From: Treponema sp.
Lineage (GTDB): Bacteria > Spirochaetota > Spirochaetia > Treponematales > Treponemataceae
Assembly: GCA_016297405.1 (NCBI GenBank)
Contig: JAEDGP010000066.1
Span: forward strand, 1-10,449
Reading direction: 5' to 3'
DNA length: 10,449 nt
Part shown: positions 1 to 7,205 of the stretch, piece after piece
How positions within the stretch are numbered: the first letter of the stretch is position 1
Layout: each line of letters begins with the position of its first letter
Made by a program: the position numbers and the translations under genes
The notes under the pieces: model-generated
What the model was told of the DNA's origin: nothing
The model's input: only the letters and a program-made list of their open reading frames with translations
Databases searched by the model: none

Positions 1-5
1 CATTT

Positions 6-69
6 AGTGTAGCAGTCATTTCGACGAGTGGTTCCTGAGCCCTTCGACAGGCTCAATGAGCGCTACACT
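6..69. repeat. Intergenic palindromic repeat with nested hairpins
   Basis: The outer arms at 6-20 and 55-69 are reverse complements over 15 nt with two mismatches (the first 8 bp, AGTGTAGC/GCTACACT, are perfect). Inside sits a second perfect 6-bp stem, TGAGCC at 36-41 and GGCTCA at 50-55, with an 8-nt loop. The segment codes for nothing and lies downstream of thrC. The nested-hairpin form, with the words GTCATTTCGACGAG and CCTTCGACAGGCTC, resembles REP/MITE-like palindromes scattered between genes in many bacterial genomes. That it is dispersed in this genome is inference, because only one copy is visible here. Read from the minus strand it could also protect or end the thrC transcript. Confidence 0.6.
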
Positions 70-73
70 TATT

Positions 74-102
74 ACTTTTGGGACAGCCTCTTTTGTTTTT
101 TT
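74..102 (+). terminator. Probable 3' arm and T-tract of a plus-strand terminator
   Basis: The 17-nt string ACTTTTGGGACAGCCTC at 74-90 is followed by a T-rich run at 91-102, the form of the descending arm of a rho-independent terminator. Its complement, GAGGCTGTCCCAAAAGT, is not found at 1-73. The ascending arm would therefore lie before base 1, with the palindromic repeat inserted in the loop. It would end a plus-strand gene to the left of the window. This rests on one arm only. Confidence 0.35.
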
Positions 103-107
103 AACAC

Positions 108-1526
108 TTATTTTGCAAGGTTAGCTTTAAGCCATGCCTTGAATGTTTCGTAATCGTTTTCCATTGGTGTGGCCATGTCAGGAAGGGCCATAACTGCCTG
201 GAGTGCTTCTGGAATCGGAGGTTCTCGTCCAGTTGCGTCTTGAACGATTGAACCGAATTTTGCAGGATGTGCTGTTTCAAGAATTATACCAACAGCATTG
301 TTGTTGATTACCTGATCAGCCCATTCTGGAAGATTTGGTGTAAGACCAGGTTTCGAGATGTCGCCCTTGATTCCGCTCTTAAGTTTTGCGAAACCTCCGT
401 TTCGAATGTCGTCCCATGCTTTCCATCCGATTGATCCGTGAGGGTCAATTGTGTATCCTGTTCTTGAGTTGCAGTCTGCGATTGCAGCCTTGATGCCGTC
501 ATTGTCAAGCCAGTATGAGCCGAAAATTCTGCGAACATCTTCAAGAGAGTACATGGCCTTGATTCTTTCGTAGTTGCTAGGAGCACCAACATCCATGGCA
601 TTTGCATAAGTTTCCACTGATGGGCGGGCATTGTACTCACCTGTGGCAATCCAGTCAGGAATTGTCTTGTTTGTGTTTGTGGCAGCAACAAATCCTGCAA
701 TAGGAGCACCCATTTCCTTTGCTATAAGACCAGAAGTAAGGTTTCCGAAGTTACCAGATGGAACTACGCAGATAATTGCCGGATTGTCCATCTTATTATC
801 AAGAGGGGCTCTGTTTCTTACAACCAAAGAAGAGTACATGTAATAGAAGCTCTGTGGAAGAAGTCTTGAAATATTGATTGAGTTTGCGGAAGAAAGTCTG
901 AATTCTTTGCGCAGTTCTGCATCTGTGAACGCAGTTTTTACAAGTTTCTGACAGTCGTCAAATGTTCCTTTTACCTTGAGTGCACGAACGTTTCCTGTAA
1001 ATGTAGAAAGCTGCTTTTCCTGAATTTTTGAAATTTTTCCTTCCGGATAAAGGATTGTAACATCAAGGCCTGGAACATTGTGGAATGCAGAACCTACCGC
1101 AGAACCTGTATCTCCAGAAGTTGCTACCAAAATATGGAGTGTTCCGTTTTCTGTTCTGTTGAAATATGACATTACACGAGCCATAAAACGTGCACCGAAA
1201 TCTTTGAATGCACAAGTTGGTCCATGGAAAAGTTCAAGGACATAGGCAGTCTTGTCAAGAGGAACTGTTTTTGCAGGGAAGGGATATGCATCCTGAATGA
1301 TGTCCATCAAATCTTCGTCAGGAATTTCTCCTTCAACGTAAGGTTTCGCCATATTGAAAGCCACATCGCGGAATGTTGGCTCTGGATTTTTGTTGATGAA
1401 TGAGCTGTCAAGTTTTGGAAAAATTGTTGGGATATACAATCCGCCAGTCTCTGAGTTCATGCCGTTCAAAACAGCGGTTCTGAACGAAGCTTTAACTTTG
1501 TTGTTTCTTGTATCTGTGTAAATCAT
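108..1526 (-). CDS. thrC: Threonine synthase (PLP-dependent)
   Basis: Converts O-phospho-L-homoserine and water to L-threonine and phosphate, the last step of threonine biosynthesis, in the cytoplasm. The 472-residue product has the long-type layout: an N-terminal threonine synthase domain (about 1-85), then a fold-type II PLP domain. HGPTCAFKDFGARF at 101-114 carries the Schiff-base lysine, Lys108. ATSGDTGSA (135-143) and PSGNFGNLTSG (256-266) are the expected loops around the cofactor and substrate phosphate. TAHPAKF (418-424) is a typical C-terminal element. The ATG is preceded by AAGGA (1533-1537, 6 nt spacing) that overlaps the TAA of the lipoprotein gene, so the two are probably co-transcribed and translationally coupled. 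No threonine leader peptide or attenuator is visible. Length is normal and nothing is broken. Confidence 0.97.
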   Translation of the reverse strand: MIYTDTRNNKVKASFRTAVLNGMNSETGGLYIPTIFPKLDSSFINKNPEPTFRDVAFNMAKPYVEGEIPDEDLMDIIQDAYPFPAKTVPLDKTAYVLELFHGPTCAFKDFGARFMARVMSYFNRTENGTLHILVATSGDTGSAVGSAFHNVPGLDVTILYPEGKISKIQEKQLSTFTGNVRALKVKGTFDDCQKLVKTAFTDAELRKEFRLSSANSINISRLLPQSFYYMYSSLVVRNRAPLDNKMDNPAIICVVPSGNFGNLTSGLIAKEMGAPIAGFVAATNTNKTIPDWIATGEYNARPSVETYANAMDVGAPSNYERIKAMYSLEDVRRIFGSYWLDNDGIKAAIADCNSRTGYTIDPHGSIGWKAWDDIRNGGFAKLKSGIKGDISKPGLTPNLPEWADQVINNNAVGIILETAHPAKFGSIVQDATGREPPIPEALQAVMALPDMATPMENDYETFKAWLKANLAK

Positions 1527-1535
1527 GATAAATCC

Positions 1536-2507
1536 TTACATTCCGTAAACAATAGCTTCTGCTGCCTTTTCTGCAAGGACAGTTTTACACTTTTGTTCAG
1601 CGGTCCATTTATTTATTTCTGTTGTAGTTTCCGAAATGGAGGTTTTGAAAATAATCTTACCTTCTTTCATATCTACACAAATAATTTCAGCTATGAGTTT
1701 TACTGTTACACCTTCTTCTGTTTCAATCGGAGGTTCTGCATATCTGAAGAAAGATGAAATCATGAATTTGTATGCATTGCCGACAATTGCGTATGTTGCC
1801 TTGTAAAGCTCAGCAATATCTTTGTTTACATAGGAAGATTCGCCGATAGGAGAGTTTCCAATATTAATACCGTATTTTGTACGAAGGTTCTGCAGCAATT
1901 CAAAGTTATTGCCTGTAGGTTTGTCTTTTTCGTTGATGTTGAAAGCGTAAAGAACACCCATGGATGCAGTATATGATGAGCGAACCTTGTAAGGTGCTGT
2001 TGCGGCAACTGCAAAAGCCTTCTGTTTTGCATAAGAGGATGAACTTGAAGGAGTAGGATAGAATGTTACATAGTCATTCGCTGCAAATGAAGGGACTTCA
2101 GCCATCCAGCTGATTTTTCCATTTTCATCTGTCTGAACGTTTGCGATTGAATAGGTGATTGCGTCATCAGATTTTGAAGATGGATAAGAAATTGAAATGT
2201 TATAATTAGCAGAAGGTATATCGTTTTCTGTTACCTTTATGACATAAGGTGAAGCAAACTTTCTTCCTGAAGTTGTGAATCTCGGAGAAGAAACAACCTC
2301 GATTTTGATGTTTTTAAGTGATTCTTCAAAAAGCGAATCCTCTTTGCTTACAGTCTGCTGCATTTCAACAAGTTTTATGACCTTCTTTTTAGGCTGTCCG
2401 TTGGCCAGTTTTTCATTTTTATTTCCAGAGCTTGGAGTTGATGCGCATGATGCAAAAATAAAAGCCGCAGCGCTAATCATTACCGTTGTTCTTATAAATT
2501 TCTTCAT
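1536..2507 (-). CDS. Putative lipoprotein of unknown function
   Basis: I do not recognise the family. From the ATG at 2507 the product is 323 residues. The N-terminus, MKKFIRTT followed by a hydrophobic stretch and IFASC, is a lipoprotein signal peptide with the lipidated cysteine at 21, so the protein should be exported and membrane-anchored. A Ser/Lys-rich linker (22-45) follows. Residues about 70-150 are rich in beta-type alternation with a TDENGKISW turn, Ig-like in character. A run of five serines lies at 154-158. The last 110 residues (IAELYKATYAIVG..., then LIAEIICVDMKEGKIIFKT) recall CsgG/FlgT/LPP20-type outer-membrane accessory domains, but this is only a resemblance. The ATG has AAAGG 6 nt upstream; a TTG at 2522 would add five residues (see the RBS entry). 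The gene starts the lipoprotein-thrC unit, and the pairing with a biosynthetic enzyme does not explain its role. Confidence 0.8.
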   Translation of the reverse strand: MKKFIRTTVMISAAAFIFASCASTPSSGNKNEKLANGQPKKKVIKLVEMQQTVSKEDSLFEESLKNIKIEVVSSPRFTTSGRKFASPYVIKVTENDIPSANYNISISYPSSKSDDAITYSIANVQTDENGKISWMAEVPSFAANDYVTFYPTPSSSSSYAKQKAFAVAATAPYKVRSSYTASMGVLYAFNINEKDKPTGNNFELLQNLRTKYGINIGNSPIGESSYVNKDIAELYKATYAIVGNAYKFMISSFFRYAEPPIETEEGVTVKLIAEIICVDMKEGKIIFKTSISETTTEINKWTAEQKCKTVLAEKAAEAIVYGM

Positions 2508-2524
2508 AAATTGCCTTTGCAAGG

Positions 2525-2533
2525 CTCCTCCCT
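2525..2533 (-). promoter_or_regulatory. Strong Shine-Dalgarno that clouds the lipoprotein start
   Basis: Read on the minus strand this is AGGGAGGAG, the best Shine-Dalgarno in the window. Its GGAGG core lies only 4 nt before an in-frame TTG at 2522 and 19 nt before the ATG at 2507. The ATG has its own weaker AAAGG (2514-2518). Either start leaves the signal peptide intact: MQRQFMKKF... or MKKF.... I annotated the ATG because of the typical MKK signal-peptide start, but the TTG remains possible. Confidence 0.5.
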
Positions 2534-2550
2534 ACTTTTTGTTTTCTATT

Positions 2551-2579
2551 ATTGTACAGTTTTTTCCATTATTTCTCAA
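2551..2579 (-). promoter_or_regulatory. Sigma70-type promoter for the lipoprotein-thrC unit
   Basis: On the minus strand TTGAGA (2574-2579) and TACAAT (2551-2556) are separated by exactly 17 nt. Each hexamer has one mismatch to the -35/-10 consensus. Transcription would start near 2544 and give a leader of about 37 nt that includes the AGGGAGGAG site. The position, in the divergent gap with folC, fits. Confidence 0.6.
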
Positions 2580-2621
2580 TGTTCAAGTAGCAAATAGGTT
2601 TAATTTTTTTTTGTTAAACAA

Positions 2622-2627
2622 TATATT
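2622..2627 (+). promoter_or_regulatory. -10-like hexamer just before folC
   Basis: TATATT ends 6 nt before the folC ATG. No good -35 is visible at the right distance, and no Shine-Dalgarno precedes the ATG. If used, transcription would begin at or very near the start codon, giving a leaderless mRNA. The surrounding DNA is extremely AT-rich, so chance matches are likely. Confidence 0.35.
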
Positions 2628-2633
2628 TTCTGT

Positions 2634-4007
2634 ATGAAATTGCGTGATTTTGAGATTTGGCTGGATACATTTTTAAATTTCGAGAAGAAACAGACAAAGG
2701 GCATTTTTTGGCTGGATTCCATGAAGTTTCTTTGTGAAAAATTGAATAATCCCCAGAATAAAATAAAATGTATTCATGTGGCAGGTTCAAAAGGTAAGGG
2801 ATCTGTGTCGAATATGATTGCAAATATTGTCCAGTCCCATGGGTTTACCTGTGGCATTTATGCTTCGCCTCATATTGTGGATTTCAGGGAAAGGGTATGC
2901 ACTCCAAATGGTTATTTCGATGAAATGATTTATGAAAATGCCGCAGATATACTTTATCGAACCGTTGATTCCCTTCAGGTAAAAGATTTGCCTGGTGAAA
3001 GGCCACTGACTTGGTTTGAGATTGTAACGGCATTTGCATTTGTGGTTTTTGATCTGGCACATGTTGATTATGCTGTTTACGAAACTGGTCTTGGCGGCAG
3101 ACTTGATTCTACGAATATAATCCAGCCTTTGGTCAGTGTACTTACACCAATTGAACTTGAACATACGCAGTTTCTTGGAAATACCATTTCTCAGATAGCT
3201 TATGAAAAAGCTGGAATAATAAAACCTCATGGCATTTGTGTTGTTGCACACCAGAATTATAAGGATGCAACGAAAGTTTTTCTTGAAAAAGCAAAAGAAA
3301 TGGAATCAAGATGTATTCTGGTAGATGATCTTGTTTTGTCAGCAGAAAAATCATTTGTAACCGATGAAAAATCTGGCGACTATGCAAAGATGACCGTTCG
3401 GATTATCATGAAAAAAGGGCAGACTCAATTCAATTTTTCTTCAAAATTGAATCTTTTGGGGCAGATGCAACTAGAAAATGCATGTACTGCAATTGGTGCT
3501 GTTTTTCAGTTCATACAGAATCCTAACAAGGAAGCAATCGAAAAGGGACTTTCAAATGCAGTCATGTCTGGAAGGTTTGAAATCTGCAAGGCATCATATA
3601 AGGGGAAACATGTATGCATCGTTTTCGATGGGGCCCATACAAAGAACAGTATAGAAGGTTCATTAAGAACGTTATCCAGTGTTTTTGAAAGACGCAATGT
3701 GGTGCTGCTTTTTTCTTGTGCAGCCGACAAAAAATTCCACGAATTCATTCCCCTTTTCAAACGTCGTTTCAGTAAAATCTTTGCGACGAAGCCTGGGTAT
3801 GTTCGTCAAAGCGATATTGATGGTATTTGTGAATGTCTTGAACAGAATGGAATTGATTTCATTCGTGAGGAGAACTGCGCAAAAGCATTCTGTGCCGCAT
3901 TGGACAAAGCGTCACAGAATGATGATGTGCTTTTTATCACAGGATCATTCTATCTTGTGGCGGAAATAAAAAGAAACCTTGAAAAACTGAATGTTGTTCT
4001 TGAATAG
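2634..4007 (+). CDS. folC: Folylpolyglutamate synthase / dihydrofolate synthase
   Basis: Mur-ligase-superfamily enzyme that uses ATP to add glutamate to folates (and, in many bacteria, to dihydropteroate), which keeps folate cofactors in the cytoplasm. The 457-residue length fits the family. The ATP-binding loop is HVAGSKGKGSVSN (48-60). YETGLGGRLDSTN (149-161), EHTQFLG (176-182) and YEKAGIIKP (190-198) are the standard central-domain motifs; the last normally includes the carbamylated or metal-associated lysine region. SGRFEI (312-317) and FDGAHTKNS (331-339) mark the C-terminal domain, and ITGSFYLVAE (435-444) closes it. Sequence alone does not tell whether the enzyme is bifunctional. The ATG lacks any Shine-Dalgarno. 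The gene is divergent from the lipoprotein-thrC unit and convergent with alr. Confidence 0.95.
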   Translation: MKLRDFEIWLDTFLNFEKKQTKGIFWLDSMKFLCEKLNNPQNKIKCIHVAGSKGKGSVSNMIANIVQSHGFTCGIYASPHIVDFRERVCTPNGYFDEMIYENAADILYRTVDSLQVKDLPGERPLTWFEIVTAFAFVVFDLAHVDYAVYETGLGGRLDSTNIIQPLVSVLTPIELEHTQFLGNTISQIAYEKAGIIKPHGICVVAHQNYKDATKVFLEKAKEMESRCILVDDLVLSAEKSFVTDEKSGDYAKMTVRIIMKKGQTQFNFSSKLNLLGQMQLENACTAIGAVFQFIQNPNKEAIEKGLSNAVMSGRFEICKASYKGKHVCIVFDGAHTKNSIEGSLRTLSSVFERRNVVLLFSCAADKKFHEFIPLFKRRFSKIFATKPGYVRQSDIDGICECLEQNGIDFIREENCAKAFCAALDKASQNDDVLFITGSFYLVAEIKRNLEKLNVVLE

Positions 4008-4018
4008 GTTTTGTACAT

Positions 4019-5167
4019 CTAGACGATGTGCCGGACAACTCTTTTTGAAAGGCTTGTCATTACTTCGTAGGAAATTGTTCCAGTTTCATTTGCCACATCG
4101 TTAGCATCCTTCAATGCGCCTTTTTCCTTTGGTCCAAAGAAAATTACTTTGTCCCATCTTTTTACGTCTTTATTGTTTTGCCCAATGTCGACCATACATT
4201 GATCCATGCAGATCCGACCTCGGATGGGATATGGTTTTCCGTTGATGGTTACTTCCATTCCAGGTGAATTTCTTCTGAGCAGTCCGTCTGCATATCCTGC
4301 AGGAATTATGGCAATATCAGTATCTTCTGGGCAAACCCAGGTGCGCCCGTAGGAAATGGACATTCCTTTTTTGAAATGTTTTATTGAAACAACCTGGGAT
4401 TCGAATTGCATTACCGGTTTCAGATCTATTTCGATGTTTCTTTCTGCAAGATACTGTTTTGTGATTTGGTCGGGATAATAGCCATATATTATGATGCCAG
4501 GGCGTACCATATCCATCTGAAGTTCAGGGAATGCCATTGCTGCTGCAGAACTTGCGCAAGTTCTGATTCCAGGATCGATTCCCAAGGCCTTTATACCGTC
4601 GATGGCTGATTCAAAGCGCTTTGCCTGTTCTTTTGTGTATTTGATGTTTGCGTCGCTGATTGAATCTGAAACGGCAAAATGGGTGATTACACCGGCAAGA
4701 TTTAGGTTTTTGCACTCCTGACAGATGAATTTTGCCATTGATGGGGCTTCCTCTGCATAGCATCCGATTCTTCCCATGCCGGTGTCAACAGCTAGAAATA
4801 CATCCTGTGTTGTGCTGTTTTTTTCGCACACCTTATCAAAATCTTTGACTAACTGTGAATCATAAAGGGTTGGTGTGATATTGTATTTGCACAAGTATTC
4901 AAGCTCGTCTGGAGTGCATAGGCTTAGAAGCAGCAGTTTCGCACTGATGTTGTTGTTTCTGAGCTCTATTCCCTCATCTATAGTTGCTATGGCCAGGTAT
5001 TCGCAGCCTTCTTCCTGTGCAATTTGTGCAGTTGTCAGGCTTCCGCAACCGTATCCGTCAGCTTTCACTGCACAACAAAGTTTTGTTTTGCAGTTCAATG
5101 TTGATTTGATTTGCTGGATATTGTGTCTGATAAAATCTTTGTAAACGATTGCTTTTGTACATCTCAT
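4019..5167 (-). CDS. alr: Alanine racemase
   Basis: Interconverts L- and D-alanine with PLP, supplying D-alanine for peptidoglycan. The 382-residue product begins with the barrel domain. AVKADGYGCG (33-42) holds the PLP lysine, Lys35. MGRIG (131-135) supplies the arginine that contacts the cofactor region. ITHFA (161-165) and RPGIIIYGYYP (222-232) line the site. In the C-terminal beta domain SISYGRTW (270-277) carries the catalytic tyrosine, Tyr273, contributed across the dimer. RGRICMDQCMVD (316-327) is the usual signature. The start lies 20 nt after the stop of the P-loop/Asp23 gene, so the two are probably one transcript. There is no clear Shine-Dalgarno. Its 3' end faces folC with 11 nt between stops and no convincing terminator. 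Confidence 0.97.
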   Translation of the reverse strand: MRCTKAIVYKDFIRHNIQQIKSTLNCKTKLCCAVKADGYGCGSLTTAQIAQEEGCEYLAIATIDEGIELRNNNISAKLLLLSLCTPDELEYLCKYNITPTLYDSQLVKDFDKVCEKNSTTQDVFLAVDTGMGRIGCYAEEAPSMAKFICQECKNLNLAGVITHFAVSDSISDANIKYTKEQAKRFESAIDGIKALGIDPGIRTCASSAAAMAFPELQMDMVRPGIIIYGYYPDQITKQYLAERNIEIDLKPVMQFESQVVSIKHFKKGMSISYGRTWVCPEDTDIAIIPAGYADGLLRRNSPGMEVTINGKPYPIRGRICMDQCMVDIGQNNKDVKRWDKVIFFGPKEKGALKDANDVANETGTISYEVMTSLSKRVVRHIV

Positions 5168-5187
5168 AGGTAAAGTAATAGCTTTTT

Positions 5188-6126
5188 TTACTTTTTAAGT
5201 CCACCGTTTTTTTTATGTTTCTTTTCTTCGTTTTTCTGTTCGTCGATGAAATCAGTGCCGGTAATCTTGTCGATGACTATGCTGACTTCTTCGATTAGAA
5301 TTCCTGTAAAACTTTCAATTTTATCGATGATATACTGCTGGAGATTATGGATTTTTCCTGTAAGCTGAGTTCCGAACGGAACGTCGATTGTTATTATTAC
5401 CCTGTATCCACGGCTGTCTGTTTTGATGGTCATTTTCTTCACTCGCACTTGAGGATCATTTTCTGCAACGCAGTGCATGACCATTTGCGTCAATGCGGCT
5501 TCAGAAATTTCAATTCTTCCTTTTTTTGAAAATTCAGGCTGAACGATTGATTTTTCAAAGAGCTTTCCATTGTTTTGGTCTTTTTTTGTGAAAAAATGCT
5601 TTTTTCTGAAGAAGACTTTAACTGTATTCGAAAAAATCTGCGGATAGTTTCTTTTAATTTCGATTGAGGGTACAGGAATTACATGTTTTCCTTCAATCTG
5701 CCTGGATTTGATTGCTTTCTGGATTTCGTCCTGGGAAGCAATTTCTTCGATGTGGATGAATTTCTGGGGTTGAGGAAGCTGCAGTCTTGTGGCGATTTTT
5801 AAGGCCATTTTTTCTGAAGTTCCAAGAATCAGGATTTTTTTGATATGCAACTTTCGTATTGTCCTGGCAATTTCATCACGATGTTCTTTATCGTCGAAAA
5901 GGGCAACTCTTACGGCGCCCATGTAAGTCTTTTCTTTTTTCGCAGAATGGCCAGCCAAAATCTTGTCATTCTGAATCAGTAAACCATCGTCAATAATGGC
6001 ATCAAGGCCATATTTTTCTGCGATGAGTTTTGCACGAAAACTTTTTCCGGTTCCGCTTTCACCGACCAAAGCGTATACCAGGCTTGACTTAAAATTCTTC
6101 AACAAGTCTTCAAAAATTGCGTTCAT
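5188..6126 (-). CDS. P-loop NTPase fused to an Asp23/Gls24-like domain
   Basis: The 312-residue product has two parts. Residues 1-150 form a small nucleotide-binding domain with the Walker A loop GESGTGKS (22-29), a hydrophobic-Asp-Asp segment AIIDDG (43-48) that may act as Walker B, and a second hydrophobic strand KILILGTSEKM (97-107). KHVIPVPSIEI (147-157) and a lysine-rich linker (about 168-202) follow. Residues 203-287 match the Asp23/Gls24 (DUF322) pattern: GRIEISEAALTQMV at the start, VIITIDVPFGTQL in the middle and EEVSIVIDKI at the end. The tail (288-312) is highly charged and lysine-rich. Asp23/Gls24 proteins in Firmicutes are linked to the cell envelope and alkaline stress. What the ATPase-linked form does is not known to me. 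There is no signal peptide, so it should be cytoplasmic. A strong promoter abuts the ATG, and alr follows 20 nt downstream, which hints at a cell-wall connection. TTG codons 8 and 9 are alternative starts. Confidence 0.85.
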   Translation of the reverse strand: MNAIFEDLLKNFKSSLVYALVGESGTGKSFRAKLIAEKYGLDAIIDDGLLIQNDKILAGHSAKKEKTYMGAVRVALFDDKEHRDEIARTIRKLHIKKILILGTSEKMALKIATRLQLPQPQKFIHIEEIASQDEIQKAIKSRQIEGKHVIPVPSIEIKRNYPQIFSNTVKVFFRKKHFFTKKDQNNGKLFEKSIVQPEFSKKGRIEISEAALTQMVMHCVAENDPQVRVKKMTIKTDSRGYRVIITIDVPFGTQLTGKIHNLQQYIIDKIESFTGILIEEVSIVIDKITGTDFIDEQKNEEKKHKKNGGLKK

Positions 6127-6132
6127 AATAAA

Positions 6133-6161
6133 ATTATAGTGCCCTTGCGTTGGATTGGCAA
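6133..6161 (-). promoter_or_regulatory. Near-consensus promoter abutting the P-loop/Asp23 gene
   Basis: On the minus strand TTGCCA (6156-6161, one mismatch) and a perfect TATAAT (6133-6138) are separated by 17 nt. The -10 ends 6 nt before the ATG at 6126, so the expected transcription start coincides with the start codon. It should drive the P-loop/Asp23 gene and alr independently of rluA, whose stop is 54 nt upstream of that ATG. Confidence 0.65.
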
Positions 6162-6180
6162 ATGGAAAGGTAAAATAAAT

Positions 6181-7140
6181 CTACTTTTCAAAATGTTTTT
6201 CCAAAAATAATGAAAAAAATGGGGGCAGTGGAGCCTGAATTTCTTTTGGCAATTTCAGCGGGTTTTCAGGAAAGTCAAGTTTTTGAGCATGAAGGAAAAG
6301 CATCCCGTCTTCAAGGGGGCTTCCTCCGTATGCCTCATCGCCTAGAAGCGGAAATCCATGGAATGATGACTGGCTTCTGATCTGATGGTGACGGCCGGTT
6401 TCAATTTCGTATTTGATAAGTGTCAGTTCTTTGCCGTTGAAGGTACCGTATTTTATGGGAATGGCATGGGTTACTGCTTTTTTTGACTGTGGCTGAACTG
6501 TTTTGTATACCGACACGGTTTTGAATTGTGTGGCTGTAGTTTCATTTTCCCTGATATAATCTGTCCATGACTCCTTTTCTGATAGATGTCCTTGTGCGAT
6601 TGCTACATAGGTTTTTGTTATTCTGTGTTTTTCAATGTTTTGAGAAAACCATTTTGCTCCTTCCAGATTCTGAGAGAATGCAAGGAGACCTGTGGTTCTT
6701 CTGTCAAGTCTATGAAGGGGGCCTGGAAGAAAACTTAAGGATGTGTTTCTGTTCGATTGCTTGAATTCTATCTGGATTTCTTTATCCAGGGAGTTTTCTG
6801 TGCCCTGGACGCATCTGTCAAAAGGTTTGTTGATGATCCATAGAAATTCATTTCTGAAAACAGTTTCAAAACCGATTGATTTTTTTTCGTCCGATTCTGT
6901 TTCTGCATTTATTCCATGAAATCTGTATTTTTCTGCGGCCATGAAGTCTGGAATTTTTATCCTGTCGTTTTCCTGAAGCTTGTAGTCTGCGCTGGATTTC
7001 CTGTCGTTTATTTTTATGAGTCCTTTGCGGATAGCTTTATAGATTCCCGAAAGGTTTTCGTCCCATAAAAACTTTCTTAAAACTTTATCAAATCTGCGCC
7101 CAATGTCATCCGGGCCTATCTGGAATTCCAAGAATGTCAT
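6181..7140 (-). CDS. RluA-family RNA pseudouridine synthase
   Basis: Isomerises specific uridines in RNA to pseudouridine, most often in 23S rRNA for this family; the target cannot be read from the sequence. The 319-residue protein starts with an S4-type RNA-binding domain (about 12-65, with RRFDKVLRKFL and the KGLIKIND turn). The catalytic domain has PLHRLDRRTTGLLAFS (141-156), whose Asp146 is the catalytic aspartate. KTYVA (176-180), TGRHHQIRSQ (248-257) and GDEAYGG (267-273) are further family motifs. The S4 domain and length resemble RluC/RluD-type enzymes, but I would not assign a member. The ATG lacks a Shine-Dalgarno. The gene is divergent from the DUF212 gene with a 71-nt gap. Confidence 0.93.
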   Translation of the reverse strand: MTFLEFQIGPDDIGRRFDKVLRKFLWDENLSGIYKAIRKGLIKINDRKSSADYKLQENDRIKIPDFMAAEKYRFHGINAETESDEKKSIGFETVFRNEFLWIINKPFDRCVQGTENSLDKEIQIEFKQSNRNTSLSFLPGPLHRLDRRTTGLLAFSQNLEGAKWFSQNIEKHRITKTYVAIAQGHLSEKESWTDYIRENETTATQFKTVSVYKTVQPQSKKAVTHAIPIKYGTFNGKELTLIKYEIETGRHHQIRSQSSFHGFPLLGDEAYGGSPLEDGMLFLHAQKLDFPENPLKLPKEIQAPLPPFFSLFLEKHFEK

Positions 7141-7146
7141 GTGTTC

Positions 7147-7152
7147 ATTCTA
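7147..7152 (-). promoter_or_regulatory. -10-like hexamer just before rluA-family gene
   Basis: On the minus strand TAGAAT ends 6 nt before the ATG. A second TAGAAT lies at 7170-7175. Neither has a good -35 at normal spacing, so the promoter assignment is weak. It matches the spacing seen at three other starts in the window. Confidence 0.3.
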
Positions 7153-7199
7153 TTCCAAAAAAAAGAGTGATTCTACTAGTAAAAAAGAACTTCTAATGG

Positions 7200-7205
7200 T
7201 AAAAT
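7200..7205 (+). promoter_or_regulatory. -10-like hexamer just before the DUF212 gene
   Basis: TAAAAT ends 6 nt before the ATG at 7212. An alternative TCTAAT lies at 7192-7197. No convincing -35 is seen for either and no Shine-Dalgarno precedes the ATG. Whichever hexamer is used, the leader would be at most a few nucleotides long. Confidence 0.3.

Noticed and set aside
248..257. Residue-level oddity TGRHHQIRSQ in the rluA-family product (residue numbers given) instead of TGRTHQIRVH
   Set aside because: This motif varies among RluA subfamilies and the catalytic Asp146 motif is intact, so it does not suggest loss of function.
2611..2621. TTGTTAAACAA pseudo-palindrome as an operator between the lipoprotein gene and folC
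   Set aside because: Short, in extremely AT-rich DNA where such symmetry arises by chance, and no matching second site is present.
2275..2637. 120-residue plus-strand open frame ending at the folC start
   Set aside because: It is antisense to the lipoprotein signal region and runs through the divergent promoter gap. Its hydrophobic look comes from translating AT-rich DNA.
2787..3251. 154-residue open frame antisense to folC
   Set aside because: It lies wholly inside folC, the composition does not look like a folded protein, and it is best explained as a shadow of the real frame.
4013..4031. Small hairpin between folC and alr as a terminator
   Set aside because: Only 7 bp including one G-T pair, a 5-nt loop and no adjacent T-tract; too weak to annotate as a terminator.
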